This document shows, one piece after another, positions 1-8,484 of a stretch of DNA of 64,000 bases. This DNA is from CAVSMC01 sp963728935 (GTDB lineage: Bacteria > Pseudomonadota > Gammaproteobacteria > Burkholderiales > Casimicrobiaceae). Position 1 is the stretch's first letter; each line of letters starts with the position of its first letter. The notes under the pieces are model-generated. The model saw only the letters and a list, made by a program, of their open reading frames with translations. It searched no databases and was not told the DNA's origin. The stretch is from assembly GCA_963728935.1 (NCBI GenBank), contig CAVSMC010000001.1, positions 2,728,001 through 2,792,000 of the forward strand, read 5' to 3'. Position numbers and translations under genes: made by a program.

Positions 1-196
1 GGGCAGGGCGTCCGGAGCGTTCATGGCGGCGCGGTTATCTCGTGCGCCGATCCGAAGTTGGCGCGCTTCGCGAAGAAAGCCAGAATAGGCAGCGGGTCGC
101 CGACTGTCAAATGCGCCGGCCGGAACGAAGCGACGGCGCTTCAGTCGAATTCGCATCGCCGCGACGGGGCGGCGCAATCGCGGGGGAAGGGCTCCG

Positions 197-1321
197 ATGG
201 CGGCACCAGCGCAACGGCAAGCGACGATCCAGCGTCGCGCAGCGGTGGGATTGGTCGCATTGCTTTGGGCGGTGGGTGCGTGCGGCCAACCGCTGCCGGT
301 CGATCGCATCAAGCTTCCCGCCGGATTTTCGATCGACGTTGTCGCGAGGGTGCCGAACGCGCGCGAGATGACCTGGGGCGAGCGCGGAACACTCTTCGTC
401 GGGTCACGCGAAGGTCGCGTTCACGCGGTGACGCTGCCTGAACAGGCACGCGGCGAAGCAACCGTGCGCACCGTCGCGTCGGGTTTGCAAATGCCGGTCG
501 GCGTCGCTTTCCGGCATGGCGCGCTGTACGTATCGGCGGTCGACCGCATCGTGCGCCTCGACGACATCGAGCGCGATCTCGATCATCCGCCGAAGCCCGT
601 GGTCGTGACGAGCGCCTTCCCGAGCGATACGCATCATGGATGGAAGTTCATCGCGTTCGGCCCGGACGGCAAACTCTACGTTCCCGTCGGTGCGCCCTGC
701 AATATCTGCGAGCCCGACACCGATCGTTACGCGAACATCATGCGGATGAATGCCGACGGCAGCGGCCTCGAGGTGTTCGCGCGCGGTATCCGCAACTCGG
801 TCGGCTTCGACTGGAACCCGCAGACGAAGGAGCTGTGGTTCACGAACAACGGTCGCGACATGATGGGCGACGACGTTCCGCCCGACACGCTTCATCGCGC
901 TCCGCGTAGCGGCCTCAATTTCGGGTATCCGTATTGTCACGGCGGTACGATCGCCGACCCGCAGTTCGGCTCGCGACACGCCTGCAGCGAGTTCGCTGCG
1001 CCGGCGCAACTGCTCGGCCCGCACGTCGCTTCGCTCGGCATGCGCTTCTACACCGGCTCGCAGTTTCCCGCGAGCTACCGCAACCAGATCTTCATCGCCG
1101 AGCACGGCTCGTGGAATCGCAGTCACAAGATCGGTTACCGCGTGACCCTCGTGAGGCTGGGCGCCGATGGACGTGCGACCGGTTACACGCCGTTCGCGGA
1201 AGGGTGGCTGCAAGGCGAGAGCGCGTGGGGCCGTCCGGCGGACGTCCTCGTCGCGCCGGATGGGTCGCTGCTCGTATCGGATGACCTGGCGGGCGCGATC
1301 TACCGCATCCGCTACCGCTAG
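197..1321 (+). CDS. PQQ-dependent sugar/sorbosone dehydrogenase-like protein
   Basis: The 374-residue product has a basic N-terminus and a hydrophobic segment at about residues 15-29 ending in VGAC, so it is exported and may be a lipoprotein. The rest is a beta-propeller of the soluble aldose dehydrogenase (YliI/Asd) and sorbosone dehydrogenase group, with blade motifs FGPDGKLYVPVGAPCN, GIRNSVGFDWNP and LWFTNNGRD, and a late IAEHGSWNRS. Family members oxidise sugars in the periplasm with PQQ; the substrate cannot be read here. A GGGAAGGG stretch precedes the ATG. Nothing recognisable lies upstream to position 1. A long antisense frame is a shadow. Confidence 0.8.
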   Translation: MAAPAQRQATIQRRAAVGLVALLWAVGACGQPLPVDRIKLPAGFSIDVVARVPNAREMTWGERGTLFVGSREGRVHAVTLPEQARGEATVRTVASGLQMPVGVAFRHGALYVSAVDRIVRLDDIERDLDHPPKPVVVTSAFPSDTHHGWKFIAFGPDGKLYVPVGAPCNICEPDTDRYANIMRMNADGSGLEVFARGIRNSVGFDWNPQTKELWFTNNGRDMMGDDVPPDTLHRAPRSGLNFGYPYCHGGTIADPQFGSRHACSEFAAPAQLLGPHVASLGMRFYTGSQFPASYRNQIFIAEHGSWNRSHKIGYRVTLVRLGADGRATGYTPFAEGWLQGESAWGRPADVLVAPDGSLLVSDDLAGAIYRIRYR

Positions 1322-1323
1322 CG

Positions 1324-1373
1324 AAAGTAGGGTCAGACTCGACTTTTCGAAAAGTCGAGTCTGACCCTACTTT
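1324..1373. repeat. Perfect 50-bp palindrome, REP-like
   Basis: Two exact 25-base arms meet at TTTTCGAAAA with no loop (centre 1348/1349). Each arm carries GTAGGGTCAGACTCGA. It fills the gap between two converging genes and could act as a bidirectional terminator, since each arm starts with an A/T run. Related half-motifs occur at 12570-12612 and 61737-61752, which suggests a dispersed REP-type family rather than a local operator. Confidence 0.8.
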
Positions 1374-1379
1374 TCGGGG

Positions 1380-1694
1380 TCAGTACGGGTAGTACGGCCG
1401 GTAGACGACGGGTGGACGATAGACGACGCGCGGCGGCACGTAGTAGGGCGCCGCGTACGGCGGGTAGACGGCCGGCGGCGCGTACACGGCCGGTGGCGCG
1501 TAGTAGCGGTGGTGATGACGCCAGTGCGGCGCGTATGCCGGTCCACGATAGTACGGCTCACCCGCGCTCACGGCGAAGCCTGGTCCACCGATTGTCACGC
1601 TCCACGCCGTGCCTGCGGAGGCCGCGGGGGCGAACGCCACGCCGGCGGCGAGCGTCGCGGCGAGCGCAGTACCGACGATGATGCGACGGTTCAT
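1380..1694 (-). CDS. Small exported Pro/Tyr-rich protein
   Basis: This encodes 104 residues. The start at 1694 was chosen because AGGAG lies 6 bases upstream and because it opens a clean signal peptide (MNRRIIVG followed by an Ala-rich core ending near ASAG). The mature part has a short GxAWSVTIGGPGF segment, then His/Tyr and Pro-rich repeats of the type YAPPAVY and RPPVVYRPYYPY. Such low-complexity exported proteins are common in Burkholderiales and have no assigned function. It converges on the sugar dehydrogenase gene across the 50-bp palindrome. Confidence 0.7.
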   Translation of the reverse strand: MNRRIIVGTALAATLAAGVAFAPAASAGTAWSVTIGGPGFAVSAGEPYYRGPAYAPHWRHHHRYYAPPAVYAPPAVYPPYAAPYYVPPRVVYRPPVVYRPYYPY

Positions 1695-1909
1695 GGAATC
1701 TCCTTTCGACTCTGACGGCAAAGTTGGCTGAAGCGCCGGCAGGTGCCGGTCTTTGCAGCGCATGTGTCGTCAACGCTGCGATTCGGGTGCGGGTTGACCA
1801 GGAAACAAATGGATACGATTGCGTGATTTGCAACCCTCATTTCCGCAGGGTCTCGTCGTGTTTTGTTATCCTTCGCACATCCGCCGCCGCCGGCTATCAA
1901 AAGGTCCCC

Positions 1910-3502
1910 ATGTCGCGTTCGCCGCTCTGCCGTGTCGGACTTGCCCTTCTCACAGCGCTCGCCTCGATTGGGTCCGCGTTCGCTGCCGACTTGACGATCG
2001 GCCTCGCGACCGACATCACGGCGATCGATCCGCACTACCACAACGTCACGCCGAACAACAGCGTCGCGTTCCACCTCTTCGGCTACCTCGTCGAGCGCAA
2101 CGAGAAGTCGCAGCTCCAGCCGGGTCTTGCGACCGAGTGGAAGACGGTCGATCCGCTGACGTGGGAGTTCAAGCTTCGCCGCGGCGTCAAGTTCCACGAC
2201 GGCAGCGACTTCACCGCCGCCGACGTCGTCGCGTCGATCGAGCGGGTGCCCACGGTCGCGAACAGCCCGTCGCCGTTCACCGCGTACACGAAGCAGATCA
2301 AGGAAATGGTCGTCGTCGATCCGTACACGATCCGCTTCAAGACGGCGACGCCCTATCCGCTGATGCCCTCCGACATGACGCAGGTGCTGATCATTTCGAA
2401 GGCGGCCGCGAAAGCGTCGACGGAGGATTTCAACAGCGGCAAGGCGGCGATCGGCACGGGTCCCTACAAGCTCATCCGCTACGTCAAAGGCGATCGTATC
2501 GAGCTCGCGCGCAATGACGGCTATTGGGGCGGCAAGACGCCGTGGGAGAAGGTGACGCTGCGATTGCTGCCGCAGGACGCGCCGCGTGTGGCCGCGCTGC
2601 TCGCGGGCGACGTGCAGGTGATCGAGAACGTGCCCACTTCCGATGCGGCGACGCTCAAGAAAGACAAGCGGTTGTCCGTGTTCCGCACGGTTGCCGACCG
2701 GCTGATCTACTTGCACATCGACAGCGATCGCGATGCGTCTCCGTTCATCACCGACAAGGCGGGTAAGCCGCTCGCGAAGAATCCGCTGAAAGATGCGCGT
2801 GTGCGCAAGGCGATGTCGAAAGCGATCAATCGCCCGGCGATCGTCGAGCGCGTGATGGAAGGCGAGGCGATCGCCGCCGGTCAGCTCATCCCTGATTTCC
2901 TGTTCGGCGCGACGAAGAACCTTAAGGTCGAGCCGTACGATCCGGACGGCGCGAAGAAGCTCCTCGCCGAAGCGGGGTACCCCGAAGGCTTCGGGCTCAC
3001 GATCCACGCGCCGAACAACCGTTACGTGAACGATGCGAAGGTCGCGCAGGCGGTGGCGCAGATGCTCTCGCGCGTCGGTATCGACACGAAGGTCGTCGCG
3101 ATGCCGTCGGCCACTTTCTTTACGCAGGCAACCGAGCTCAAGTTCAGCCTGATGCTGGTCGGCTGGAGCACGGGCACCGGCGAGGCGTCGTCGTCGCTCA
3201 AGGCGTTGCTGATGACGTACAACCGCGACAAAGGCTACGGAACCGCAAACCGAGGCCGCTATTCGAATCTGAAGGTCGATGCGCTGACCGAGGACGCGCT
3301 GCAGACCGTCGACGACGTCAAGCGCGAAGCGTATCTGCAGCGCGCGACCGAGCTCGCCATCAACGACACCGGCGTTATCCCATTGCACTTTCAGGTCAAT
3401 CTGTGGGCGACCCGCGACGGCATCAGCTATGTGCCGCGAACCGACGAGAACACGCTCGCGTGGAAGTTCAAACCGGGCGCGGCAGCGGCCAAACCCATGT
3501 AG
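1910..3502 (+). CDS. ABC transporter substrate-binding protein, oligopeptide/dipeptide type (SBP family 5)
   Basis: The 530-residue product starts MSRSPLCRVG with a signal peptide cleaved near FAADLTIG. Family 5 hallmarks follow: LATDITAIDPHYHN, GLATEWKTVDPLTWEFKLRRG, KFHDGSDFTAADVV, and ALLAGDVQVIENVP. It should bind peptides or similar small ligands in the periplasm. No DppBCDF-like permease or ATPase gene lies nearby, so it is an orphan component that must use a transporter encoded elsewhere. An upstream ATG at 1724 would give a 62-residue extension with no signal sequence and is rejected. The aldehyde dehydrogenase starts 9 bases after its stop. Confidence 0.88.
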   Translation: MSRSPLCRVGLALLTALASIGSAFAADLTIGLATDITAIDPHYHNVTPNNSVAFHLFGYLVERNEKSQLQPGLATEWKTVDPLTWEFKLRRGVKFHDGSDFTAADVVASIERVPTVANSPSPFTAYTKQIKEMVVVDPYTIRFKTATPYPLMPSDMTQVLIISKAAAKASTEDFNSGKAAIGTGPYKLIRYVKGDRIELARNDGYWGGKTPWEKVTLRLLPQDAPRVAALLAGDVQVIENVPTSDAATLKKDKRLSVFRTVADRLIYLHIDSDRDASPFITDKAGKPLAKNPLKDARVRKAMSKAINRPAIVERVMEGEAIAAGQLIPDFLFGATKNLKVEPYDPDGAKKLLAEAGYPEGFGLTIHAPNNRYVNDAKVAQAVAQMLSRVGIDTKVVAMPSATFFTQATELKFSLMLVGWSTGTGEASSSLKALLMTYNRDKGYGTANRGRYSNLKVDALTEDALQTVDDVKREAYLQRATELAINDTGVIPLHFQVNLWATRDGISYVPRTDENTLAWKFKPGAAAAKPM

Positions 3503-3511
3503 GAGGCCACG

Positions 3512-4990
3512 ATGAATGCCCCGATTCCCACTGACCCGCGTGCGGCCGTGCGCACGCCGCCGCAGCACTTCATCGCGAATCGCTGGATGCCGCCGCGATC
3601 CGGCGAGACGTTGCCGATGATCGATCCGTCGAGCGGACAGCCGTTCGCGGCGATTGCACGCGGCGACGCCGCGGACATCGATGTCGCCGTCAAAGCGGCG
3701 CATGAAGCGTTCGACGGCGCGTGGGGTGCGCTGGCGCCGGCCGACAAAGGACGGCTGCTCGGCAAGCTTTCGCGTGCGATCGCCGATCATGCCGACGAGC
3801 TCGCGATGATCGAAGCGATCGATTGCGGCAAGCCGCTCAAGCAGGCGCGCGCCGACGTCGCCGCATGCGCGCGGTACTTCGAGTTCTATGGCGGCGCCGC
3901 GGACAAGTTGACCGGCGAAACGATTCCGTATCCGCGCGAATTCACCGTGCTCACGTGGCGCGAGCCGCATGGCGTAACGGCGCACATCATCCCGTGGAAC
4001 TATCCGCTGCAGATCTTCGGACGCAGCGTCGGCGGTGCGCTCGCCGCCGGCAACGCGTGCGTGGTGAAGCCCGCCGAGGACGCGTGTCTGTCGCTGCTGC
4101 GCGTTGCCGAGCTCGCAGCCGGGATCGGGTTGCCGCCGGGTGCGCTGAACGTCGTCACCGGGCTGGGCCGCGAATCGGGCGCGGCGCTCGCCTCGCATCG
4201 CGGCGTCGACCACGTGTCGTTTACCGGCTCGCCGGCGACCGGTGCCTGGGTTGCCCAGGAGGCGGCCAAGCGCCATTGCCCCGTCACGCTCGAGCTCGGC
4301 GGCAAGGGGCCGCAAATCGTGTTCGCCGATGCCGATCTCGAGTCGGCCCTGCCGGTGCTCGTCAACGCGATCGTGCAGAACGCCGGGCAGACGTGCAGCG
4401 CCGGCAGTCGCCTCGTCGTCGAGCGGCCGCGTTACGAGGAAGTGCTCGACAAGCTCGGCGCGAAGTTCTCGGCACTCAATGTCGGCCCCGCGCTCGCCGA
4501 CCTCGATTGCGGACCGCTGATCCGCGCTTCGCAGCTCGATCGCGTCCGCGGTTTTCTCGACGATGCCGAGCGTGATTGCATCCCGACCGTTGCGCGCGGC
4601 ACGCTCTCCCGCGACGCGCCGTCGTCGGGCTATTACGTCGCGCCGACGTTACTGCGCGATGTCCCGCCGACGTGCCGTCTTGCCTGCGACGAGGTGTTCG
4701 GACCGGTGCTAGCGGCGATGCCGTTCGATGACGAAGCCGACGCCGCACGGATCGCCAATGGAACCGACTTCGGATTGGTCGCCGGCATCTGGACACGCGA
4801 CGGCGGCCGGCAGCTGCGCATGGCGAGGGCGCTGCGCAGCGGACAAGTGTTCGTCAACAACTACGGCGCGGGCGGCGGCGTCGAATTGCCCTTCGGCGGC
4901 GTCAAGCACTCGGGCTACGGCCGCGAGAAAGGCTTCGAGGCGCTGCACGGATTCACGACCCTCAAGACGGTCGTGTTGAAGCACGGCTGA
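3512..4990 (+). CDS. NAD(P)-dependent aldehyde dehydrogenase
   Basis: A full-length 492-residue ALDH superfamily enzyme that oxidises an aldehyde to the acid. Visible active-site residues are Asn163 in PWNYP, Glu261 in LELGGKGP and the nucleophile Cys295 in NAGQTCSAGSR. The cofactor-site Lys is in CVVKPAE, and the C-terminal PFGGVKHSGYGREKG is typical. An AGGAGG sits 5 bases before the ATG. It follows the peptide-type binding protein closely and precedes a short-chain dehydrogenase, which suggests one catabolic transcript. The substrate is not predictable from sequence. Confidence 0.9.
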   Translation: MNAPIPTDPRAAVRTPPQHFIANRWMPPRSGETLPMIDPSSGQPFAAIARGDAADIDVAVKAAHEAFDGAWGALAPADKGRLLGKLSRAIADHADELAMIEAIDCGKPLKQARADVAACARYFEFYGGAADKLTGETIPYPREFTVLTWREPHGVTAHIIPWNYPLQIFGRSVGGALAAGNACVVKPAEDACLSLLRVAELAAGIGLPPGALNVVTGLGRESGAALASHRGVDHVSFTGSPATGAWVAQEAAKRHCPVTLELGGKGPQIVFADADLESALPVLVNAIVQNAGQTCSAGSRLVVERPRYEEVLDKLGAKFSALNVGPALADLDCGPLIRASQLDRVRGFLDDAERDCIPTVARGTLSRDAPSSGYYVAPTLLRDVPPTCRLACDEVFGPVLAAMPFDDEADAARIANGTDFGLVAGIWTRDGGRQLRMARALRSGQVFVNNYGAGGGVELPFGGVKHSGYGREKGFEALHGFTTLKTVVLKHG

Positions 4991-4998
4991 GAATCCGC

Positions 4999-5048
4999 AT
5001 GAGACTCGCCAACAAGATCGCCATCGTGACCGACGCGGGGTCCGGTTT
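4999..5048 (+). repeat. Partial direct duplication of the 5' end of the next SDR gene
   Basis: About 47 of these 50 bases match the first 50 bases of the dehydrogenase gene at 5144, including the ATG and codons for MRLANKI. The match stops at the Gly-rich nucleotide-binding loop, and the frame runs on for only 33 codons to TGA at 5098. Between the copies, 5105-5125 resembles the reverse complement of the same loop-coding segment, so a stem could form. This looks like the scar of an aborted duplication rather than a gene. Confidence 0.75.
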
Positions 5049-5143
5049 GAGCGACCGCCGCTCGCATCGCTCGCTTCACGCGCGGCTGCGCCGCGCATGA
5101 GCGCTCGCCGAAACCGGCCCCCGAACTTGCCATTTGAATCGGT

Positions 5144-5899
5144 ATGAGACTCGCCAACAAGATCACCATCGTCACCGGCGCGGGGTCCGGTTTTGGCGAA
5201 GGAATCGCCAAGCGCTTCGCGCACGAAGGCGCGAAAGTCGTCGTAAACGATATCCATCACGAAGCCGGCGAGCGCGTCGCGTCCGACATCGCGCGCGCCG
5301 GCGGCCAGGCGAAGTTCTGTCCCGGCGACGTGTCGAACGACTCCGACGTATCGCATCTGATCGCTTTCGCGCTCGCCTCTTACGGCGGACTCGACGTCGT
5401 CGTCAACAACGCCGGCACGACGCATCGCAATCAGCCGATGCTCGATGTTGCCGAAGCCGAGTTCGACCGTATCTACGCCGTCAACGTGAAGAGCCTCTTT
5501 CTCACCGCGAAGCACGCGGTGCCGCACTTCCGCCGCCAGCGCAACGGCGTGTTCATCACCATCGCGTCGACCGCGGGCGTGCGGCCGCGGCCGGGGCTCA
5601 CGTGGTACAACGGCAGCAAGGGCGCCGCGATCGTCACCAGCCGCTCGATGGCCGCCGAGCTCGCGCCCGACAACATTCGGGTCAACGTCATCAACCCCGT
5701 CGCCGGCGAGACGGGCATGCTGGCCGATTTCATGGGCACGGACACGCCGCAGATGCGCGCGAAGTTCGTCGCGACGATCCCGCTCGGACGGTTGTCGCAA
5801 CCGTCCGATATCGCGACAGCGGCGGTGTTCTTCGCTTCCGACGAGGCTGCTTTCGTCACCGGCGCTTGTCTCGAGGTCGATGGCGGCCGCTGCGTGTAG
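5144..5899 (+). CDS. Short-chain dehydrogenase/reductase (classical SDR)
   Basis: The 251-residue classical SDR has TGAGSGFG at 11-18 for NAD(P) binding, NNAG at 88-91, Ser142 in IASTAG, and Tyr155 and Lys159 in WYNGSKG. The C-terminal DGGRCV is typical. Asp36 after the second strand (VVVNDI) suggests NAD(H) preference. The reaction is an alcohol/ketone interconversion of unknown substrate, probably linked to the adjacent aldehyde dehydrogenase. Its 5' end is partly duplicated at 4999. A VOC-family gene follows 9 bases after its stop. Confidence 0.88.
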   Translation: MRLANKITIVTGAGSGFGEGIAKRFAHEGAKVVVNDIHHEAGERVASDIARAGGQAKFCPGDVSNDSDVSHLIAFALASYGGLDVVVNNAGTTHRNQPMLDVAEAEFDRIYAVNVKSLFLTAKHAVPHFRRQRNGVFITIASTAGVRPRPGLTWYNGSKGAAIVTSRSMAAELAPDNIRVNVINPVAGETGMLADFMGTDTPQMRAKFVATIPLGRLSQPSDIATAAVFFASDEAAFVTGACLEVDGGRCV

Positions 5900-5908
5900 G
5901 CCGCGGCG

Positions 5909-6313
5909 GTGATCCGCATTCGCGAGATCGATCACATCGTGCTTCGCGTGCGCGATCTCGATCGCGCGCTCGCGTTCTATTGCGACGCGCTCGGCTGCAC
6001 GGTCGAGAAGCGGCAAGACGCGATCGGGCTCGTGCAACTTCGAGCCGGGCGCTCGCTGATCGATCTCGTTCCGCTCGCTGGCCAGCTCGGCGCAGCGGGC
6101 GGCGCCGGACCGGGACGCGAAGCGCGCAACGTCGATCACTTTTGCGTGCGCGTCGAGCCTTTCGACGAGGCGGCGATTCGCGCCGACCTCGAACGCCATG
6201 CGATCGCAGTCGGCCCGACGCAGCGGCGCTACGGCGCCGAAGGCGACGGCCCGTCGATCTACATCACCGATCCCGATGGCAACAGCGTGGAGCTGAAAGG
6301 GCCGCCGACATAG
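5909..6313 (+). CDS. VOC (glyoxalase/bleomycin-resistance fold) family protein
   Basis: A 134-residue protein starting at GTG. It has the paired beta-alpha-beta-beta-beta modules of the vicinal oxygen chelate fold: IDHIVLRVRDLDRALAFYCDALG, then VDHFCVRVEPF and the closing YITDPDGNSVELKG. Candidate metal ligands are His13, the His in VDHFC and the Glu in VELKG. Substrates in this family range from methylglyoxal adducts to catechols and antibiotics, so the role is open. It probably belongs to the transcript of the preceding dehydrogenase. Confidence 0.85.
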   Translation: MIRIREIDHIVLRVRDLDRALAFYCDALGCTVEKRQDAIGLVQLRAGRSLIDLVPLAGQLGAAGGAGPGREARNVDHFCVRVEPFDEAAIRADLERHAIAVGPTQRRYGAEGDGPSIYITDPDGNSVELKGPPT

Positions 6314-6332
6314 ATCGCGAACCCGGCCTACG

Positions 6333-7517
6333 ATGTTGAAGTCCGGCAATCCGGCGGTGACGGTGCTGCTCGGCGCGCTGATCGCGATCGCGCCGCTCGC
6401 GATGGACGTCTATCTCGCATCGATGCCGTCGATGGCGCGAGCGCTTGCGACGACGCCCGACAAGGTGCAGTTGACGCTCTCCGTCTACATGTTCGGATGG
6501 GGCGCCGTGCAACTGATCGCCGGACCGCTGTCCGATCGTTTCGGCCGCCGGCCGTTGCTTCTTGGCGGTCTCGCGCTCTTCGTCGCCGCATCGGCCGCAT
6601 GCGCGCTGTCGCGCACGATCGAGATGCTGATCGCTTCGCGCTTCGTTCAGGCGATCGGCATGGCGACCGTTGCCGTCGTCCCGCGCGCCGTCGTGCGCGA
6701 CCTTCATTCCGGCGATCGCGCGGCCAAGATGCTCTCCGCGATGGCGATGGTGCTCGGCATCGCGCCGGTGGTCGCGCCGGTGCTCGGCAGCCACCTCCAC
6801 GTGTGGTTCGGATGGCAGTCGAACTTCGTCTTCGTCGCGCTCTACGGGACACTTGCGTTCGTTTGCGTCGCCGTCGCACTTCCGGAGACGCTCGCAACGC
6901 GCGATTCGAAGGCGCTCGCGCCTTTGACAATGCTCGCCAATTTCGCGACCCTGCTGCGCTCGCGTCGCTACGTCGGCTACTTGCTCGTCGTCGGGTTCAC
7001 GTCGAGCGCGCTGTTCGCGTTTCTCGCCGGCAGCGCGTTCGTCTTCGTATCGGGCCTCGGCACCGGCGAACGAGGGTTCGGCGTGCTGTTCGCGATGGTG
7101 ATGCTCGGCAACATCACCGGCGCAGCGATCGCCAATCGCGTCGTCGTCCGGTTTGGTCTCGACCGGCTGATTGGCTACGGAACGTGGCTGATGCTCGCGG
7201 CCGGCGTTGCGATGGCGGCGCTCGCATGGGCGGGCGTCGACCATCCGGCGGCGATCGTCGTCCCCATGTTCCTGTTCATGGTTGCGTTCATGGCGACGAT
7301 GCCGCAGGCGACCGCCGGTGCCCTTACGCCGTTCCCCCGCATCGCCGGCAGCGCGGCGTCGCTGCTTTCGTTCTTCCAGTTCCTGTCGGCGGCCACCGTC
7401 GCCCAGATCGTCGGGGTCGCCTTCGACGGCACCGCGCGGCCGATGGCGATCGCGATCGCCATCGCTTCGGCGCTGTCGTTCGCCTCGTTTCGCGCGCTCG
7501 TCGAGCGGCCTGCCTGA
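6333..7517 (+). CDS. MFS drug-efflux transporter, Bcr/CflA type
   Basis: A 394-residue membrane protein with about 12 hydrophobic segments. The loop between helices 2 and 3 carries GPLSDRFGRRPLLLGG, the MFS motif A. Helix 4 has RFVQAIGMATVAVVPRAVVRD and helix 5 has GIAPVVAPVLGSHL, the antiporter-motif region typical of the Bcr/CflA group. It should export small molecules using the proton gradient. It is the last gene before a strong terminator, so it probably ends the transcript running from the binding-protein gene. Confidence 0.85.
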   Translation: MLKSGNPAVTVLLGALIAIAPLAMDVYLASMPSMARALATTPDKVQLTLSVYMFGWGAVQLIAGPLSDRFGRRPLLLGGLALFVAASAACALSRTIEMLIASRFVQAIGMATVAVVPRAVVRDLHSGDRAAKMLSAMAMVLGIAPVVAPVLGSHLHVWFGWQSNFVFVALYGTLAFVCVAVALPETLATRDSKALAPLTMLANFATLLRSRRYVGYLLVVGFTSSALFAFLAGSAFVFVSGLGTGERGFGVLFAMVMLGNITGAAIANRVVVRFGLDRLIGYGTWLMLAAGVAMAALAWAGVDHPAAIVVPMFLFMVAFMATMPQATAGALTPFPRIAGSAASLLSFFQFLSAATVAQIVGVAFDGTARPMAIAIAIASALSFASFRALVERPA

Positions 7518-7534
7518 GCGCGATTTTGCCCGGC

Positions 7535-7557
7535 AAGCCCCGTCCGGCGGGGCTTTT
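7535..7557 (+). terminator. Rho-independent terminator after the MFS gene
   Basis: AGCCCCG pairs with CGGGGCT around a short TCCGG loop, and TTTT follows. It lies 18 bases after the efflux pump stop codon. Confidence 0.75.
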
Positions 7558-7638
7558 GCCGCACTGTGTCAAATCCGCCACGCGACGTCGGCGGCCATTG
7601 GCGAGTTGGCGTGACATCCATTGACAAAGCGGTTATGC

Positions 7639-7653
7639 TGCTGCAGTGCAGCA
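7639..7653. promoter_or_regulatory. Candidate operator, 15-bp palindrome before the SDR gene
   Basis: TGCTGCA and TGCAGCA flank a single G, ending 16 bases before the ATG at 7669, and a TTGACA lies at 7621. The TGC-rich palindrome resembles sites described for polyhydroxybutyrate regulators of the PhaR type. That link is inference only. Confidence 0.35.
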
Positions 7654-7668
7654 ATGCCGGGAGGTTCC

Positions 7669-8484
7669 ATGGAGATCGCTGGAAAAGTGGCAGTAATTAC
7701 CGGTGCGGCAAGTGGCATCGGACGAGCGGTGACGGGTGAATTGGCGCGCCGCAAGGTCCGGGCAATGGCACTGGTGGACGTGGGCGACAACATCGACCAC
7801 GTCGCAGCCGAGGTCAACGAGGACGCGGGTCGACGGGTCGCGTTTCCCTATCGGGGCGATACCATCGATGAGAAGTTTCGGGCGTCGGTCTTCGATTCCA
7901 TCAGCCGCGAATTCGACACCGTCACGATGTGCGTGCCGGCGGCGGGCATCACGCGCGACGATCTCGCCGTGCGCATCGACAAGGAGACGGGCAAGGCGCG
8001 CATCTATCCGGTAGACCGTTTCCGGCAGGTGCTCGAGGTGAACCTCGTCGCGCCCGTGTATTGGGCGCTCGAGATGATCGGACGCATCGCGGAGAATCGC
8101 GCCGCGCGCGGCCTGAAGAAGTGGCAGCCGTCGGAAGGTATGCAAGGCGCGATCGTGTTCATCGGCTCGGTGTCGTCGCAGGGCAATCGCGGCCAGATTT
8201 CCTACGCGAGCACCAAGGCGGGCCTCGAGGGAGCCGCCGCGACCATCATGAAGGAAGCGATCTTCCACGGCGTGCGCTGCGGGCTGATCCACCCGGGATT
8301 CACCGACACGCCGATGGTGCGGTCGATGGGTGACGATTACATCAACAAGAACATACTGCCGTTCACGCAGCTGAGCCGCCTGATTCGCCCCGACGAAATC
8401 GCCGATGCGATTTGCTTCATGCTCGGCAATTCAGCGGTCAGTGGCGAGCTTTGGGCGGACGCGGGCTGGCACGCTCCTGCGTAG
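7669..8484 (+). CDS. Short-chain dehydrogenase/reductase
   Basis: The 271-residue SDR starts at 7669, where GGGAGG lies 4 bases upstream; an earlier in-frame ATG would add a Cys-rich leader and is rejected. It has TGAASGIG at 11-18, Ser167 in GSVSSQG, and Tyr179 and Lys183 in YASTKAG. PAAGI (90-94) replaces the usual NNAGI. HPGFTDTPM and the C-terminal LWADAGW fit the family. It stands alone between a terminator and a converging operon. The substrate is unknown. Confidence 0.85.
   Translation: MEIAGKVAVITGAASGIGRAVTGELARRKVRAMALVDVGDNIDHVAAEVNEDAGRRVAFPYRGDTIDEKFRASVFDSISREFDTVTMCVPAAGITRDDLAVRIDKETGKARIYPVDRFRQVLEVNLVAPVYWALEMIGRIAENRAARGLKKWQPSEGMQGAIVFIGSVSSQGNRGQISYASTKAGLEGAAATIMKEAIFHGVRCGLIHPGFTDTPMVRSMGDDYINKNILPFTQLSRLIRPDEIADAICFMLGNSAVSGELWADAGWHAPA

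Noticed and set aside
1691..4315. 874-codon minus-strand frame
   Set aside because: It is antisense to clear binding-protein and aldehyde dehydrogenase genes, with Arg-rich composition and no motifs; high-GC shadow.
7621..7650. TTGACA as a sigma-70 promoter for the SDR gene at 7669
   Set aside because: No acceptable -10 hexamer at 16-18 bases spacing.
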